From DVED01 sp963838375 (GTDB lineage Bacteria > Cyanobacteriota > Cyanobacteriia > Cyanobacteriales > Geitlerinemataceae), in the NCBI GenBank assembly GCA_963838375.1, contig CAWIQY010000006.1, positions 310,001-374,000 of the forward strand: DNA of 64,000 bases, read 5' to 3'. This document shows positions 1-9,242 of the stretch, piece by piece (positions within the stretch are counted from its first letter, which is position 1; every line of letters starts with the position of its first letter). The position numbers and the translations under genes are program-made. The notes under the pieces were generated by a model, which was not told where the DNA came from, made no database searches, and saw only the letters and a list, made by a program, of their open reading frames with translations.

Positions 1-557
1 TCGGTGTGTCCCCTGTCTGGGACTGGCAACCAGAACGGGATTGGACAGTCCCACATCTTAGAACGGGTTTGTCCCAATAGACGCGCTTCTCGAAACCAGA
101 GACTTTTCGATCTCCGCCGGAGGATGGAAACCCAAAGGTCTTTCCCCACTCCTCCAGAGCCGCGATTGTCAAACATTGAGTTCCGGCTCCTCCCCACATC
201 TGCCAAGACTTTACAGAATTGTCGTCGTTCCCCGATCCCGACAATGTCCCAGGCAGAGAACCCGCAAGTCCTACCATCTCCAGCCTCAAAAGTTTTAACG
301 CTCCTAGCCCTGGCTGTACAACGACTCCTTCCACATCCAAAATCCCAACAGCTTCTATTGCGGCGCAACCAGGATCTCATAGCGATACTCCATCTTGAGT
401 ATCCCGGCGAACAGAAGTTCTCTGCTCTTTTGGGAAACATCGTAGATCGAAGCAATCTTGTCTTTTTGGTCAAGCGGCTACGATGCCAACTTCGACCCAA
501 ATCATACATCCTCATTGCCCAATTCCCAGCCCCATTCCGACGAATACAGGTCTGCCG
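1..557. other. upstream stretch with no recognised gene
   Basis: A frame stays open on the plus strand from 4 to 561 (185 codons), and its stop overlaps the ATG at 558 as ATGA. The product is rich in Arg, Leu, Pro and Ser, carries no motif I know, and has no clear ribosome-binding site. A second plus frame in the same stretch also reads as proline-rich. I do not call a gene. The stretch may hold the promoter and leader of the Hsp70-like gene or the tail of something starting outside the window. Confidence 0.3.
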
Positions 558-3281
558 ATGAATCTCGAACCCGAATCTATCCAACCTTCTGACTCTCTTG
601 CTCCCTCCTCTGGCGAACCCGATGAGGTCGAAGAAGCTCTGCAACTGTTGGAGCTAGATCCGACGACAGTGGGATCGATCCCGTCGCTAGAAGAAACCGC
701 CGCCGCGATCGATTCGGAGTTGGAGGCAGCCGTGCGGCAGTCGGAAACTCCGAAAAACGAAACGCCTCAGCCATCAAGCCCCCTCGATGAGTTGTATGCC
801 CAGCTCTTGGAAGACAATCCTTCCCCACCCGATAAGGATCGCCTCGATGAACCCGATGGGTGGCTGCTAGACAACTGTGCCCCCAGTTCGCCCACCGTCT
901 TTTCGATCTCTGCCAAACCTTCGGGACTTCTGGAAGAGCGCTCCACAACCGACCCCAAGCCGATCCTATCTGTCGATTTCGACTGGGTAGAAGCCCCAAC
1001 CGATACAGATACGATCGCCGCACTTACCGATTTACTCCCCAAAATGGCGGTGGACACCCTAGCCACCACCGACGAGATTGCCCTGCAAACCTGGGAATCG
1101 CTCCAGGTGAATCCAGACGCCCCCATCACCGAAGAGGGCTACCTGCAAGCATCCCCCGATGAAGATTTGTTGTCTGCCGAGGATGAAGCCGAAGATCTCG
1201 AAGAAGATCTTCAACTGGCTCCATCAACCATGCAGCAGCTCGAGTCCGATCTACATCGCCTTGAAGATCTTGAAGGCGAGAACAGCACTCAACCTGAAGA
1301 TCTTGAAGTCGAGGATGAAGCCGTCGAAATCGGAGCTTCTGATGCAGAACTCGATGCCATTTTCCCGACGTTTGTTCTGGGCGAAACAGCCGACGATACC
1401 GTAACCCACGCGCAAGTCGATCGGGGCAGCAACACAGAGGAAGCGACTCCCCACCCGCCAGAAATCGAGGATGTGCCACCGCCAGAAGAATGGTATTTGG
1501 GTTTAGATTTCGGGATGACCGGAATTTCTGCGGTGCTGTTGCATCGTCCGACGGCAGCTCTTTACCCGATGTACTGGTGGAAATCCGAGCCGTCTCATCC
1601 CCCAGAACGATTGTTTCGTTTGCCCGCGACTGCCTATGTCTCCCTCGAAGACGACACGGCGACGATCGTCGCTGTGGGTTTTGCCGCGCTGGATTTGCAG
1701 GTTGCCGATGCCGCTCTCGGGGATGAAGAGACCTTGGGGATCTTGCTGCAAGGGTTCAAATCTTGCCTGAATTCGGGTTTGTCGTGGACTGATGACCTGG
1801 GACATCCCCAACCCCGATTACAGTGGTCTGGGGGGCAAGCGCTTCCCTTAGAACGAGTGCAAACGGCGGTGCAAACTCTCTTAGCCACGATCGCCCAAAG
1901 TGCTTCGGTTTACGATGTCACCTCGGAAGATCCAACACTTGCCGATGGAGCGATCCACCCACCGCAATCCGATGTCCCACTTCTGGCAGGGATTGCCGTC
2001 GGCGTCAATAATGTTCATTCCGAAGCCTATCGGTTTAACCTGCGCGAGGCGATCTTACAAGCGGGATTGGTGCGAGGTCCCGAACAAGTCGCATTTCTCG
2101 AAGAGTCGATCGCTGCCGTCTTGTCGGCGTTGCCGAGGAATGTATCAGCCCATTCGGCAGATGGAAATTGGCAGTTCTCTCCAGAATGGGGCGGGACAGC
2201 ACTGACTATTGAAGCTGGCGCCACCGCTACGGAACTGGTTTTGGTGGATTTACCTGCCAATTTAGACGAACTCACCCACGATCGCTTCCACCGTCAGAGT
2301 TTTCCTTATGGGGGTCGCGCCATCGATCAAGATATTATTTGCCAACTTTTGCTGCGCGAAGACTGGCTGCAAGCGGAATTTACGGCTCTCCAAGCCCCGG
2401 TGTTGCCCCAACCCGGAGAACCCGATCTCGAAAAGCGCATTGCCTTCGGGCAGTGGCTGCAAAGTTCTGCCTTGGGACAGTTTCTCTTGGAGGCTGCCGC
2501 CGAGGTCAAAGTCCAACTCCAAGAACAGGAACGATTAACCCTGGAATGGGGAGATCGATCGATCCCGGTTTTGCGGCGAGATCTCGAAAGTCGAGTGTTA
2601 GTGGCTTATGTACAGCGGCTCAACCGAGAGTTGAATCGGTTGTTAAGCCGTACTGGAGTGGCTGTAGAAGGTATTAATCAAGCCTTGTGTACGGGGGGAA
2701 GTGCTTCGTGGACGGCGATCGCTCGGTGGTTGCGGCAAAAACTCCCCAATGCCACGATCGCACAAGACGTTTACCCTAACGGACAATCCACCAGTTGCAG
2801 TCGGGTTGCCTATGGCTTAGCGGCTCTACCCCTATATCCCAATCTCTTAGGAACAATGTCCCCACACTACGGTGATTATTTCCTATTGCGAGAACTACTC
2901 GATACATTTCCCAACTGCGCCCTGTCTGTACAAGAACTACTACCGCTCCTGGAGCGCCGGGGAATTAACGTTCGCGTCTGTCAGCCCCGCATTCTAGAAT
3001 TTCTCAATGGTCGGTTGCCCCTCGGTTTGGTTCCCGGCGTTCCCGATGCTCAGTGGCTGACCCCAGAGTCGCGGCAACATCCCTTCTATCAGCAACTGAC
3101 TGCTATGCCACTCTTTGAGATCGTCGGCGAGATCCCTGGGGAGCCGCTACGCGAACGGACTTATCGCCCCAATCTCGAGCAAATAGCCCTCCTGCACCAG
3201 TACCTCAGTCGCGTGACTGCCAATACCGCTCAAACCCTAGAAGAGCCGGAAATCCTCAGTTTGGGAGTCGGACACGCATAA
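558..3281 (+). CDS. Hsp70/actin-fold ATPase-like protein with long acidic N-terminus
   Basis: The product is 907 residues from the ATG at 558; an ATG at 483 would add 25 low-complexity residues. Residues 1-310 are acidic and probably disordered, with repeated EDLEEDL/EDLE patches. From about residue 312 an actin/Hsp70-type nucleotide-binding fold begins with YLGLDFGMTG (phosphate-1 loop). A glycine-rich phosphate-2-like segment (IEAGATATELVLVD) lies near 545 and a GGSAS adenosine-loop-like motif near 712. The canonical Hsp70 substrate-binding domain is not evident. Family knowledge: related large cyanobacterial proteins are annotated only as Hsp70-family or hypothetical. ATP binding is inferred; substrate and role are unknown. 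It stands alone, with 452 bp of non-coding DNA downstream. Confidence 0.8.
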   Translation: MNLEPESIQPSDSLAPSSGEPDEVEEALQLLELDPTTVGSIPSLEETAAAIDSELEAAVRQSETPKNETPQPSSPLDELYAQLLEDNPSPPDKDRLDEPDGWLLDNCAPSSPTVFSISAKPSGLLEERSTTDPKPILSVDFDWVEAPTDTDTIAALTDLLPKMAVDTLATTDEIALQTWESLQVNPDAPITEEGYLQASPDEDLLSAEDEAEDLEEDLQLAPSTMQQLESDLHRLEDLEGENSTQPEDLEVEDEAVEIGASDAELDAIFPTFVLGETADDTVTHAQVDRGSNTEEATPHPPEIEDVPPPEEWYLGLDFGMTGISAVLLHRPTAALYPMYWWKSEPSHPPERLFRLPATAYVSLEDDTATIVAVGFAALDLQVADAALGDEETLGILLQGFKSCLNSGLSWTDDLGHPQPRLQWSGGQALPLERVQTAVQTLLATIAQSASVYDVTSEDPTLADGAIHPPQSDVPLLAGIAVGVNNVHSEAYRFNLREAILQAGLVRGPEQVAFLEESIAAVLSALPRNVSAHSADGNWQFSPEWGGTALTIEAGATATELVLVDLPANLDELTHDRFHRQSFPYGGRAIDQDIICQLLLREDWLQAEFTALQAPVLPQPGEPDLEKRIAFGQWLQSSALGQFLLEAAAEVKVQLQEQERLTLEWGDRSIPVLRRDLESRVLVAYVQRLNRELNRLLSRTGVAVEGINQALCTGGSASWTAIARWLRQKLPNATIAQDVYPNGQSTSCSRVAYGLAALPLYPNLLGTMSPHYGDYFLLRELLDTFPNCALSVQELLPLLERRGINVRVCQPRILEFLNGRLPLGLVPGVPDAQWLTPESRQHPFYQQLTAMPLFEIVGEIPGEPLRERTYRPNLEQIALLHQYLSRVTANTAQTLEEPEILSLGVGHA

Positions 3282-3348
3282 TCTATCCGATCGAGCGCTG
3301 GATGAGACCCCCTCCCATACACAAACTTTACAAAAGCCATAAACCCCG

Positions 3349-3636
3349 TAAAGATTGGGCAAATCTCGGCTTATACCCCTATACGATCGCCCGAATGCAG
3401 TGATAAATATAATCTTGTCGGTCGCGGTTGAGCTCCCTGCTCGGTGGATACCTGCCCCACTGTTAGACATCAAGAGCGTTCTCTTTCGAGAACACCGCTA
3501 CGAAACCAGAATTTCGATCGACTTCGGTCTGAATCAGGGTTTATCGATGAAACTGTCGCTTTTAACCTCCTATATTGTGCTCCGGGATACAACTAAATCT
3601 TTATATAGAGCCTCAAATCGTTAAAGATTGGGCAAA
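3349..3636. repeat. 15-bp direct repeat pair in a 452-bp intergenic region
   Basis: TAAAGATTGGGCAAA occurs at 3349-3363 and again at 3622-3636, 273 bp apart, both upstream of the sugar transferase. A short hairpin (GTTCTC - tttc - GAGAAC) lies at 3478-3493 between them. No gene is visible in 3282-3733. The pair could be regulator sites or the borders of a duplicated or inserted segment. Confidence 0.6.
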
Positions 3637-3733
3637 CTAGCCAAAAAAGGCTACGCGATTGCCAGGGTTCTTCATAAGATTGGGGTGAAAGAAAAAATGT
3701 CAAGCAAGCAAATCCCAACTGAGAATTATCGTA

Positions 3734-4417
3734 ATGTTTTCTACCACAACTGCTAAACCGGCTTTCCTACCTCACTTCTTTCCTGAGAAGACTCACGCTT
3801 CTGTTAACACTCACGCTTCTGTTAACAATAAAGCGAAACGTTTTATCGATATCTTAGGAGCACTCGTTGGTTTAGCCATTACGGCTCTGGTTGCTATCCC
3901 GGTTATCATCCTCACCCAACTCGACGACCCCGGTCCAATTCTATACAGCCAAATTCGTTGCGGACATAATCAAAAACGCTTCAGAATTTGGAAATTCCGC
4001 TCTATGGTCATTGGAGCCGAGCACCTAAAGCACCTCGTTGAAAACCAAGCTAGCGGTCATATCTTCAAAAACGACAACGATCCCCGCATCACTCGTATCG
4101 GTCGCGTTCTTCGCCGCACTAGCCTCGACGAACTGCCTCAGTTCTGGAACGTTTTGATGGGCGACATGAGCCTCGTTGGTACCCGTCCCCCCACAATCGA
4201 TGAAGTTGAAAACTATACTCCTCGCCACATGCAGCGTCTAAATGTCAAACCCGGTATGACCGGTGAGTGGCAAGCGAACGGACGTTCTTCTGTGACTGAC
4301 TTTGACCAAATTGTCAAAATGGATCTTGATTATCAAGAGAAGTGGTCGTTGAGCTACGACATCCAACTGATTTTCAAAACTATCTTTGTCGTCCTCAATC
4401 GTAGTGGTGCTTGCTAA
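3734..4417 (+). CDS. bacterial sugar transferase (initiating glycosyl-phosphate transferase)
   Basis: The 227-residue product belongs to the bacterial sugar transferase family (WcaJ/WbaP catalytic-domain type), which moves a sugar phosphate from a nucleotide sugar to undecaprenyl phosphate at the inner membrane to begin exopolysaccharide or O-unit synthesis. The KRxxDIxGAxxGL start, one membrane segment (about 40-65), DDPGPILYSQIRCG, the FRIWKFRSM box, RxTSLDELPQFWNVLxGDMSLVGTRPP and the KPGMTGxWQ box are all present in family order. It lacks the multi-span N-terminus of long forms. The N-terminus holds a duplicated hexapeptide (THASVN twice). The next gene is a convergent glycosyltransferase, so both may serve cell-surface polysaccharide. 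The sugar specificity cannot be read from sequence. Confidence 0.9.
   Translation: MFSTTTAKPAFLPHFFPEKTHASVNTHASVNNKAKRFIDILGALVGLAITALVAIPVIILTQLDDPGPILYSQIRCGHNQKRFRIWKFRSMVIGAEHLKHLVENQASGHIFKNDNDPRITRIGRVLRRTSLDELPQFWNVLMGDMSLVGTRPPTIDEVENYTPRHMQRLNVKPGMTGEWQANGRSSVTDFDQIVKMDLDYQEKWSLSYDIQLIFKTIFVVLNRSGAC
3791..3826 (+). repeat. 18-bp perfect tandem duplication inside the sugar transferase
   Basis: ACTCACGCTTCTGTTAAC occurs twice head to tail and encodes THASVN-THASVN just before the conserved domain. Identity at synonymous sites points to a recent in-frame slippage or duplication. Confidence 0.95.
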
Positions 4418-4439
4418 AAGAGTTCTGATTAAGCGCTAT

Positions 4440-4467
4440 AAAAAACTGCTGACTCAGCAGGTTTTTT
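4440..4467. terminator. bidirectional rho-independent terminator
   Basis: An A-run, the stem CTGCTGA-CTCAGCAG and a T-run follow the sugar transferase stop by 23 bp. Because A precedes and T follows the stem on both strands, it can also end the convergent GT4 transcript. Confidence 0.85.
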
Positions 4468-4544
4468 AGTTTCTGAAAATAGCAAATTCATGGCTAGAGC
4501 CCGACAACTTCTGCAGAAGTCGGGGATCTGTCTTAACTCTTCTC

Positions 4545-5717
4545 TTACTCAGCTAGAATTGTTTGATAAAATCCGAAGAGCTTTTTTGCCAAGGCTTTGT
4601 TGGTGTATTGAGCCATCGATCGCTCAAAACCGCGTTGCGCAAATTCATCAGCCAGTTTTGAATTTTCCATCAATTGAACGAGACAGGTTTTCAACGCTTC
4701 TGCATTGCCTTCTGGGAAAACTAGACCCGCATCACCGATAACGTGAGGAATTTCTCCAGAGTCGGAACCGATAACCGGAACTCGACACGCCATCGCCTCG
4801 ATTAACACATGACCGAATTGTTCTTTCCAACCGACAGAGGTTAGGGTTTTAAATTTATTGGTGGTTTCCGATGGTAGTACTAAAACATTGAGAAGATTGA
4901 TATATTCTTGAACGCGATCGTGTGGGACACTTTCAATCCAAATTATCCGGTCTTGTAAACCTCGATCGACTGCCCAGTTTTCGAGTTGCGATCGCAGTTC
5001 ACCTCTTCCTAAAAGTAACCATTTCCAAGAACGATCGGATAACTGTTCGAGCGCTTTACTTAATGTCAGCAATCCTTTTTCTTCAACAAATCTACCGACA
5101 AATCCTACAACAAACTCTTGAGCTTTAATCCCCAACTCTTGCCGCAATTCTGGAACGGGAGTAGGTTTAAATAAATCTTCGTTAACCCCCAATTGAGGCA
5201 TAACGGAGAGCGAGCCTCCATAACCTCGATCGTGCAAGATATCTGCCCCGTCTTGATTTCCCACAACGATGCCATCGGTATGTTGCAAGTTATAGGCTTC
5301 TAACAGCGAAATGGGAAACTTGAGATTGTAAGGCAAATTCCACCAAGTAAAGAATATATTTTTAGCATTTAATCCCAGCCATTTATTCAACGTGATCAAC
5401 TGAGCATATCCTAAAGATTTAGCACCTTGTTCGACTTGGATAATATTAGGCTGAAATCGACGCAATAGATCGACGATATCCGTCCCAAACGTTAATAAAC
5501 CTTGGTTTTTATGGCTAAAGTTAGAAACAGGGATAACTCTAAAAGCTCCTTCAAGAAGGGGTTCGGTTTCGATGACCCGATTTTGGATACCTCCTGGTTT
5601 CCATCGACGCGGTACAACTAGAGTGACTTCTATATTGGGTTCGATTTTAGCTAATTCTCTATATTTTTCTCGATTCAAATCGACAATATAGGTATGACTA
5701 GCGATTAAGACTCTCAT
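4545..5717 (-). CDS. family 4 glycosyltransferase (GT-B fold)
   Basis: The 390-residue product starts MRVLIASHTYIVDLN, a Rossmann-type first strand of a GT4 enzyme. The C-terminal half has GFVGRFVEEKGL (donor-domain entry), and the nucleotide-sugar site GHVLIEAMACRVPVIGSDSG supplies the E-x7-E-like acidic pair. Family knowledge: GT4 retaining enzymes transfer a sugar from UDP/GDP/ADP donors to glycans or lipids. It converges with the sugar transferase across a bidirectional terminator, which suggests a role in exopolysaccharide assembly. The acceptor and donor are not identifiable. Length and frame are intact. Confidence 0.9.
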   Translation of the reverse strand: MRVLIASHTYIVDLNREKYRELAKIEPNIEVTLVVPRRWKPGGIQNRVIETEPLLEGAFRVIPVSNFSHKNQGLLTFGTDIVDLLRRFQPNIIQVEQGAKSLGYAQLITLNKWLGLNAKNIFFTWWNLPYNLKFPISLLEAYNLQHTDGIVVGNQDGADILHDRGYGGSLSVMPQLGVNEDLFKPTPVPELRQELGIKAQEFVVGFVGRFVEEKGLLTLSKALEQLSDRSWKWLLLGRGELRSQLENWAVDRGLQDRIIWIESVPHDRVQEYINLLNVLVLPSETTNKFKTLTSVGWKEQFGHVLIEAMACRVPVIGSDSGEIPHVIGDAGLVFPEGNAEALKTCLVQLMENSKLADEFAQRGFERSMAQYTNKALAKKLFGFYQTILAE

Positions 5718-5919
5718 TTTTAAAGTTTATATTAATTGAAATGTATAGTGATTCTCTGTTCCCCATTCCCCAACAACAGGAACTTCTGTAACTCACGAAA
5801 AATAAGAGATTTTATAATCAGTTGAAGTTAGTTTGAATTGATAGCCGTTCTTGCTTGGATGCGGTACATCCTGAAGGGTAAAAGCCAGAAGGCAAATAGT
5901 CATACGATTCAATACAAAA

Positions 5920-5959
5920 TACCGCCCCGATTTCTAACTAAAGAGCGATCGAGGCGGTA
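5920..5959 (-). terminator. terminator of the DUF2949 gene
   Basis: On the minus strand an ACCGCC...GGCGGT inverted repeat with partly paired inner arms is followed by TATTTTG. It lies 23 bp after the DUF2949 stop. The rest of 5718-5981 holds no gene that I can see. Confidence 0.7.
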
Positions 5960-5981
5960 ATGCGATCGGTGTTAATAAAGT

Positions 5982-6176
5982 TCATACTGTTTCTAACCAA
6001 TCAAAAACTTTGTCGAGCTGTTCGAGAGTAACGAGTCCGTACTGCCACAAAACCATCAAGAAGGTGTTGGAGGAATGAGCTTCGCCTTGTCGCAACGCCA
6101 GGGAAATGGAGTTTCCGGGAATGGACAACTCGTCTTGCAAAAATCGAATTAATTTAGCTTGTTTGGGAAATTTCAT
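5982..6176 (-). CDS. DUF2949 family small protein
   Basis: The 64-residue product MKFPKQAKLIRFLQDELSIP matches the cyanobacterial DUF2949 pattern: a short helical protein with a conserved FLQ(D/E)EL-IP segment, SISLALR and a C-terminal GLVTLEQLDKVFDWLE helix. No catalytic residues are apparent. It is monocistronic with its own terminator. The function of the family is unknown. Confidence 0.8.
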   Translation of the reverse strand: MKFPKQAKLIRFLQDELSIPGNSISLALRQGEAHSSNTFLMVLWQYGLVTLEQLDKVFDWLETV

Positions 6177-6278
6177 TTTCTAAAAAAGATTGTGTAAACT
6201 TAACTCTCTTAATATGCGTCTAAATCAAAGAGATAGCTGCGATCGAACTTACACATTGAGTGTGATCTCGATCGACCA

Positions 6279-6446
6279 ATGGGAGATCCATCTCTTCGCA
6301 AACCCAATCCGCTATACAGTATTCGATTTTTGTCGGCAATTGGCAGTCTGGGTTGTGCCAGTTTTGCAGGTGGAATATTGCAAGCCGGCGATCGTCGAAC
6401 TCAATACGGTTGGGAACTTTCCTGGGATCTTGTCAACCTCATATAG
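6279..6446 (+). CDS. possible small protein in a 443-bp gap
   Basis: The gap 6177-6619 has no recognised gene. One plus frame, ATG at 6279, gives 55 residues beginning MGDPSLRKPNPLYSIRFLSA with a central hydrophobic stretch (FLSAIGSLGCASFAGGIL) that could be a signal or membrane segment. It has no good ribosome-binding site, and an overlapping frame (6190-6453) is also open. Treat it as a candidate only. Confidence 0.25.
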   Translation: MGDPSLRKPNPLYSIRFLSAIGSLGCASFAGGILQAGDRRTQYGWELSWDLVNLI

Positions 6447-6619
6447 ACGCTGAAATGCCTATCCCGTATCGCGTTGAAAACCTTGTAGCAGCGACAAACA
6501 AAGGAAACTCAGTTGACTTCCAGTTCTAAAACTGTCCTGAGCCAGCGATCGTCTGGTCTGCCCAGATGGGACGATCGTACTAACCCATATCGTTACCATT
6601 CCCTTGTCGGAGGACAACC

Positions 6620-6898
6620 ATGCAAGAACCGTTGAATTCTCAATCTCACAGTAGCGCTTGGATCTTCCAAGCTTGGATTTCCTTTCTTCTTGCCATCTCT
6701 GCCACTACCGTCGGCATCGTGTACCTGCCTGTCGATAACTGGACCAAAGGGTTTATGGGGATGGGAATGCTCTTCTCTGTCGGCTCTACTTTTAATGTCT
6801 CGAAAACCACGCGAGATCTACACGAAGCGAAAAGATTCGCTGCCAGACTGGACGAAGCTCGAGTCGAACGACTGATTAAAGATCACAATCCGTTGTAA
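6620..6898 (+). CDS. YiaA/YiaB-type two-helix inner-membrane protein
   Basis: The 92-residue product has two hydrophobic helices (about 14-36 and 42-60) separated by PVDNWTKGFMGMG, the pattern of the YiaA/YiaB two-helix domain, then a charged tail with RDLHEAKRFAARLDEARVE. A GGAGG ribosome-binding site lies just before the ATG (cggaggacaacc). It probably sits in the plasma membrane; the family's function is not established. It converges with accA, with only 12 bp between the stops. Confidence 0.85.
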   Translation: MQEPLNSQSHSSAWIFQAWISFLLAISATTVGIVYLPVDNWTKGFMGMGMLFSVGSTFNVSKTTRDLHEAKRFAARLDEARVERLIKDHNPL

Positions 6899-6910
6899 GC
6901 GAAACCCAAT

Positions 6911-7921
6911 CTAGATCTCGGCATCCACCGATCCATTGGACGGTTCCAGAAATACCCCGATGCGGCGAAACTTTTGATAGCGTTGTTGGCGGCGCTCTTG
7001 AGAGCTCATTTTATCTAACTCTGCCAGGGTTTGCAGCAACGCTTTTTTGAGAATATCTGCGGCTTCTACGGGTTGAGCGTGAGCCGCTCCCAAAGGTTCG
7101 GGAAGAATACGATCGAGGATGCCCAACTCTTTCAAATCTCCGGCGGTGATCTTAAGCGCTTCTGCCGCTTGTGGTGATTTTCCGGCATCCTTCCAGAGAA
7201 TTGCCGCACAAGCTTCCGGGGTTGCCACAGTGTAAACCGCGTGTTCGAACATCAACAGGCGATCTCCCACGCCAATTCCCAGCGCCCCGCCCGATCCGCC
7301 TTCACCAATCACGGTACAGATAATGGGAACATCCAATCCGAACATTTCCCGCAGATTATAGGCGATCGCTTCTCCCTGTCCTTGGTGTTCGGCTTCGATC
7401 CCCGCCCACGCCCCCGGGGTATCGATAAAGGTGATAATGGGCATTCCGAAGCGGTTGGCGTGTTCCATCAGCCGCATGGCTTTGCGATAGCCACCTGGAG
7501 ATGCCATGCCAAAATTGCGGGCGACGTTATCTTTGGTATCCCGTCCTTTTTGATGACCGAACATGACCACGGGTCTGCCATCCAAACGCGCCACCCCTCC
7601 AACCAATGCCGGATCGTCGGAACCAACTCGATCGCCGTGCAGTTCCATCCATTCATCACCTATTGCCTGAATATAATCTAACGTGCTAGGGCGGCGGGGA
7701 TGTCGGGCGAGCTGCAAGCGCTGAGAGGGAGATAAACTTCTGAAAATCTCTTGTCGCAGTTGAGTGGCTCGCGCTTCCAATTGGCGAATTTGCTCGGAAA
7801 CATCGATACCATCGCCGCTTTCGGCAGCGAGATTGCGAATTTGCCCAATGCGTTCTTCTAATTCAACTAACGGCTTTTCAAAATCGAGGAGCAAGGGTTG
7901 GCGAGTTTTCGATTGAGTCAT
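6911..7921 (-). CDS. accA: acetyl-CoA carboxylase carboxyltransferase subunit alpha
   Basis: AccA forms the alpha2-beta2 carboxyltransferase with AccD and transfers CO2 from carboxybiotin-BCCP to acetyl-CoA, making malonyl-CoA, the first step of fatty-acid synthesis. The 336 residues from the ATG at 7921 begin MTQSKTRQP and continue LLLDFEKPLVELEERI, the usual start region. ARHPRRPSTLDYIQ, GMASPGGYRKAMRLM, FIDTPGAWAG and GEGGSGGALGIGVGD are all present. An upstream in-frame start at 7954 would add 11 atypical residues. It lies just downstream of aar on the same strand (112 bp gap), so acyl-ACP supply and alkane synthesis genes are neighbours, an arrangement common in cyanobacteria. Confidence 0.96.
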   Translation of the reverse strand: MTQSKTRQPLLLDFEKPLVELEERIGQIRNLAAESGDGIDVSEQIRQLEARATQLRQEIFRSLSPSQRLQLARHPRRPSTLDYIQAIGDEWMELHGDRVGSDDPALVGGVARLDGRPVVMFGHQKGRDTKDNVARNFGMASPGGYRKAMRLMEHANRFGMPIITFIDTPGAWAGIEAEHQGQGEAIAYNLREMFGLDVPIICTVIGEGGSGGALGIGVGDRLLMFEHAVYTVATPEACAAILWKDAGKSPQAAEALKITAGDLKELGILDRILPEPLGAAHAQPVEAADILKKALLQTLAELDKMSSQERRQQRYQKFRRIGVFLEPSNGSVDAEI

Positions 7922-8033
7922 GGCAGGGAATAGAGATAGTCGATCGAACAACACTTAGGGGAGGAGAAACGAGTTGGAGGTTTCGATCGATTACCCTCCC
8001 CATCTTTCCCCCTTCCCCCGAAGCCACTGCTAC

Positions 8034-9062
8034 TTAACTTTCAACAGCCAGCAGCGGCGTAAATCCATGTTTGATCGACACTTCACCGATTTTGTCCATC
8101 TTCTCTACCGTAATTTGATTGCGCCCCCAAGAGAAGTTGGTATGCCACTTTTCAAATTCCAGCAGCATCGACTCGGCAAAACAAGCAAACAACTGCCGCC
8201 CCGGTACGTCCATATTGACGATCTTCATGATTTTCCAGTCAATATCCAAGGCGTGTTCGACTATGCCACCTTTGAGAACGTGAACGCCGGGATACTGAAC
8301 CTGGTTGGCTAGATTTTTAGGATAGCCACCATCAATTAACAAACAAGGTTTTTTCAGGGTGACGGGATCGATTTCCACACCCTTGGGCATACTGGCAACC
8401 CAAACAACAATATCGGCTTTGGGCAGCGCTTCATTGAGTTCCATAATTTGACCGCGTCCCAATTCCTCTTGGAGAGCATTGAGGCGATCGCGATCTCGAG
8501 CGACTAGAAGTAACTCACCCACGGGTGTTCGACTATTGAGCCACCGACAAACCGCACTGCCGATATCCCCAGTCGCACCGCACACTGCCACAGTTGCTTG
8601 GGATAGATCGATCCCCAATTTGGGAGCCGCCTGTTCGACTTGGCGGCAGAGAATGTAAGCGGTATGGGTGTTTCCCGTCGTGAAGCGGGCGAACTCTAGG
8701 GTAATGTTGCGAATGTTCGGAAGTTGCTGGAGATTGAAATTTTCAAAAATAATTGACGAAAAACCACCCAGAGCCGTGATATTAATCCCATGTTTTTGGG
8801 CGTGAGCCATGGCATTGAGAATTTTCCGCGTGGCTGCTTTAATCCGGCGAGTTGCCAGCATCTCTGGTAGAAAGCACGATTCTACATATTTCCCATAAAT
8901 CGTCTGACCCGTAATGCTGGTTACGGTAATGTCATCAACTATTAGAGGGGGAGCGCTGCACCAAAAGTCAAGCCCTTGATTGGCATATTCTGCATAACCC
9001 AGCTCTTTTGCCACTGCTTGGGCGTGTTCTAGACTGGTCAAGTGACCGATAAGACCAAACAT
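8034..9062 (-). CDS. aar: long-chain acyl-[acyl-carrier-protein] reductase
   Basis: AAR reduces fatty acyl-ACP to the fatty aldehyde with NADPH through a covalent acyl-cysteine. The 342 residues match the family length. The start MFGLIGHLTSLEHAQ, the Rossmann loop CGATGDIGSAV (about 165-175) and GRQLFACFAE are diagnostic. The cysteine in the last motif falls at position 294, the known catalytic position. Its aldehyde product is the substrate of ADO, encoded 373 bp upstream on the same strand. The gap contains a 24-bp perfect palindrome, so the two genes may be transcribed separately. Confidence 0.97.
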   Translation of the reverse strand: MFGLIGHLTSLEHAQAVAKELGYAEYANQGLDFWCSAPPLIVDDITVTSITGQTIYGKYVESCFLPEMLATRRIKAATRKILNAMAHAQKHGINITALGGFSSIIFENFNLQQLPNIRNITLEFARFTTGNTHTAYILCRQVEQAAPKLGIDLSQATVAVCGATGDIGSAVCRWLNSRTPVGELLLVARDRDRLNALQEELGRGQIMELNEALPKADIVVWVASMPKGVEIDPVTLKKPCLLIDGGYPKNLANQVQYPGVHVLKGGIVEHALDIDWKIMKIVNMDVPGRQLFACFAESMLLEFEKWHTNFSWGRNQITVEKMDKIGEVSIKHGFTPLLAVES

Positions 9063-9242
9063 ATTTTCGATTGTCGATTGGATTGTAAAACTGTAAACTT
9101 TGGGGTCGGGAGAGCGGGATTTGGCGCTTGTTTGGGCTTTACTCTAGAGTTTGGGCTTGACGTTGTTGTCCCGTTCGCAACCGGAGGAAATTGGACTGGT
9201 ATCGACGGCGTTGAGAGCGAAGGGCAATCTGCAATGTCAGCC

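Noticed and set aside
4..561. 185-codon plus frame before the Hsp70-like gene
   Set aside because: No family pattern, unusual composition and no ribosome-binding site; a competing frame is also protein-like.
6190..6453. 87-codon plus frame in the gap before the YiaA/B-like gene
   Set aside because: No family pattern, and it overlaps another frame (6279-6446) that looks slightly more protein-like.
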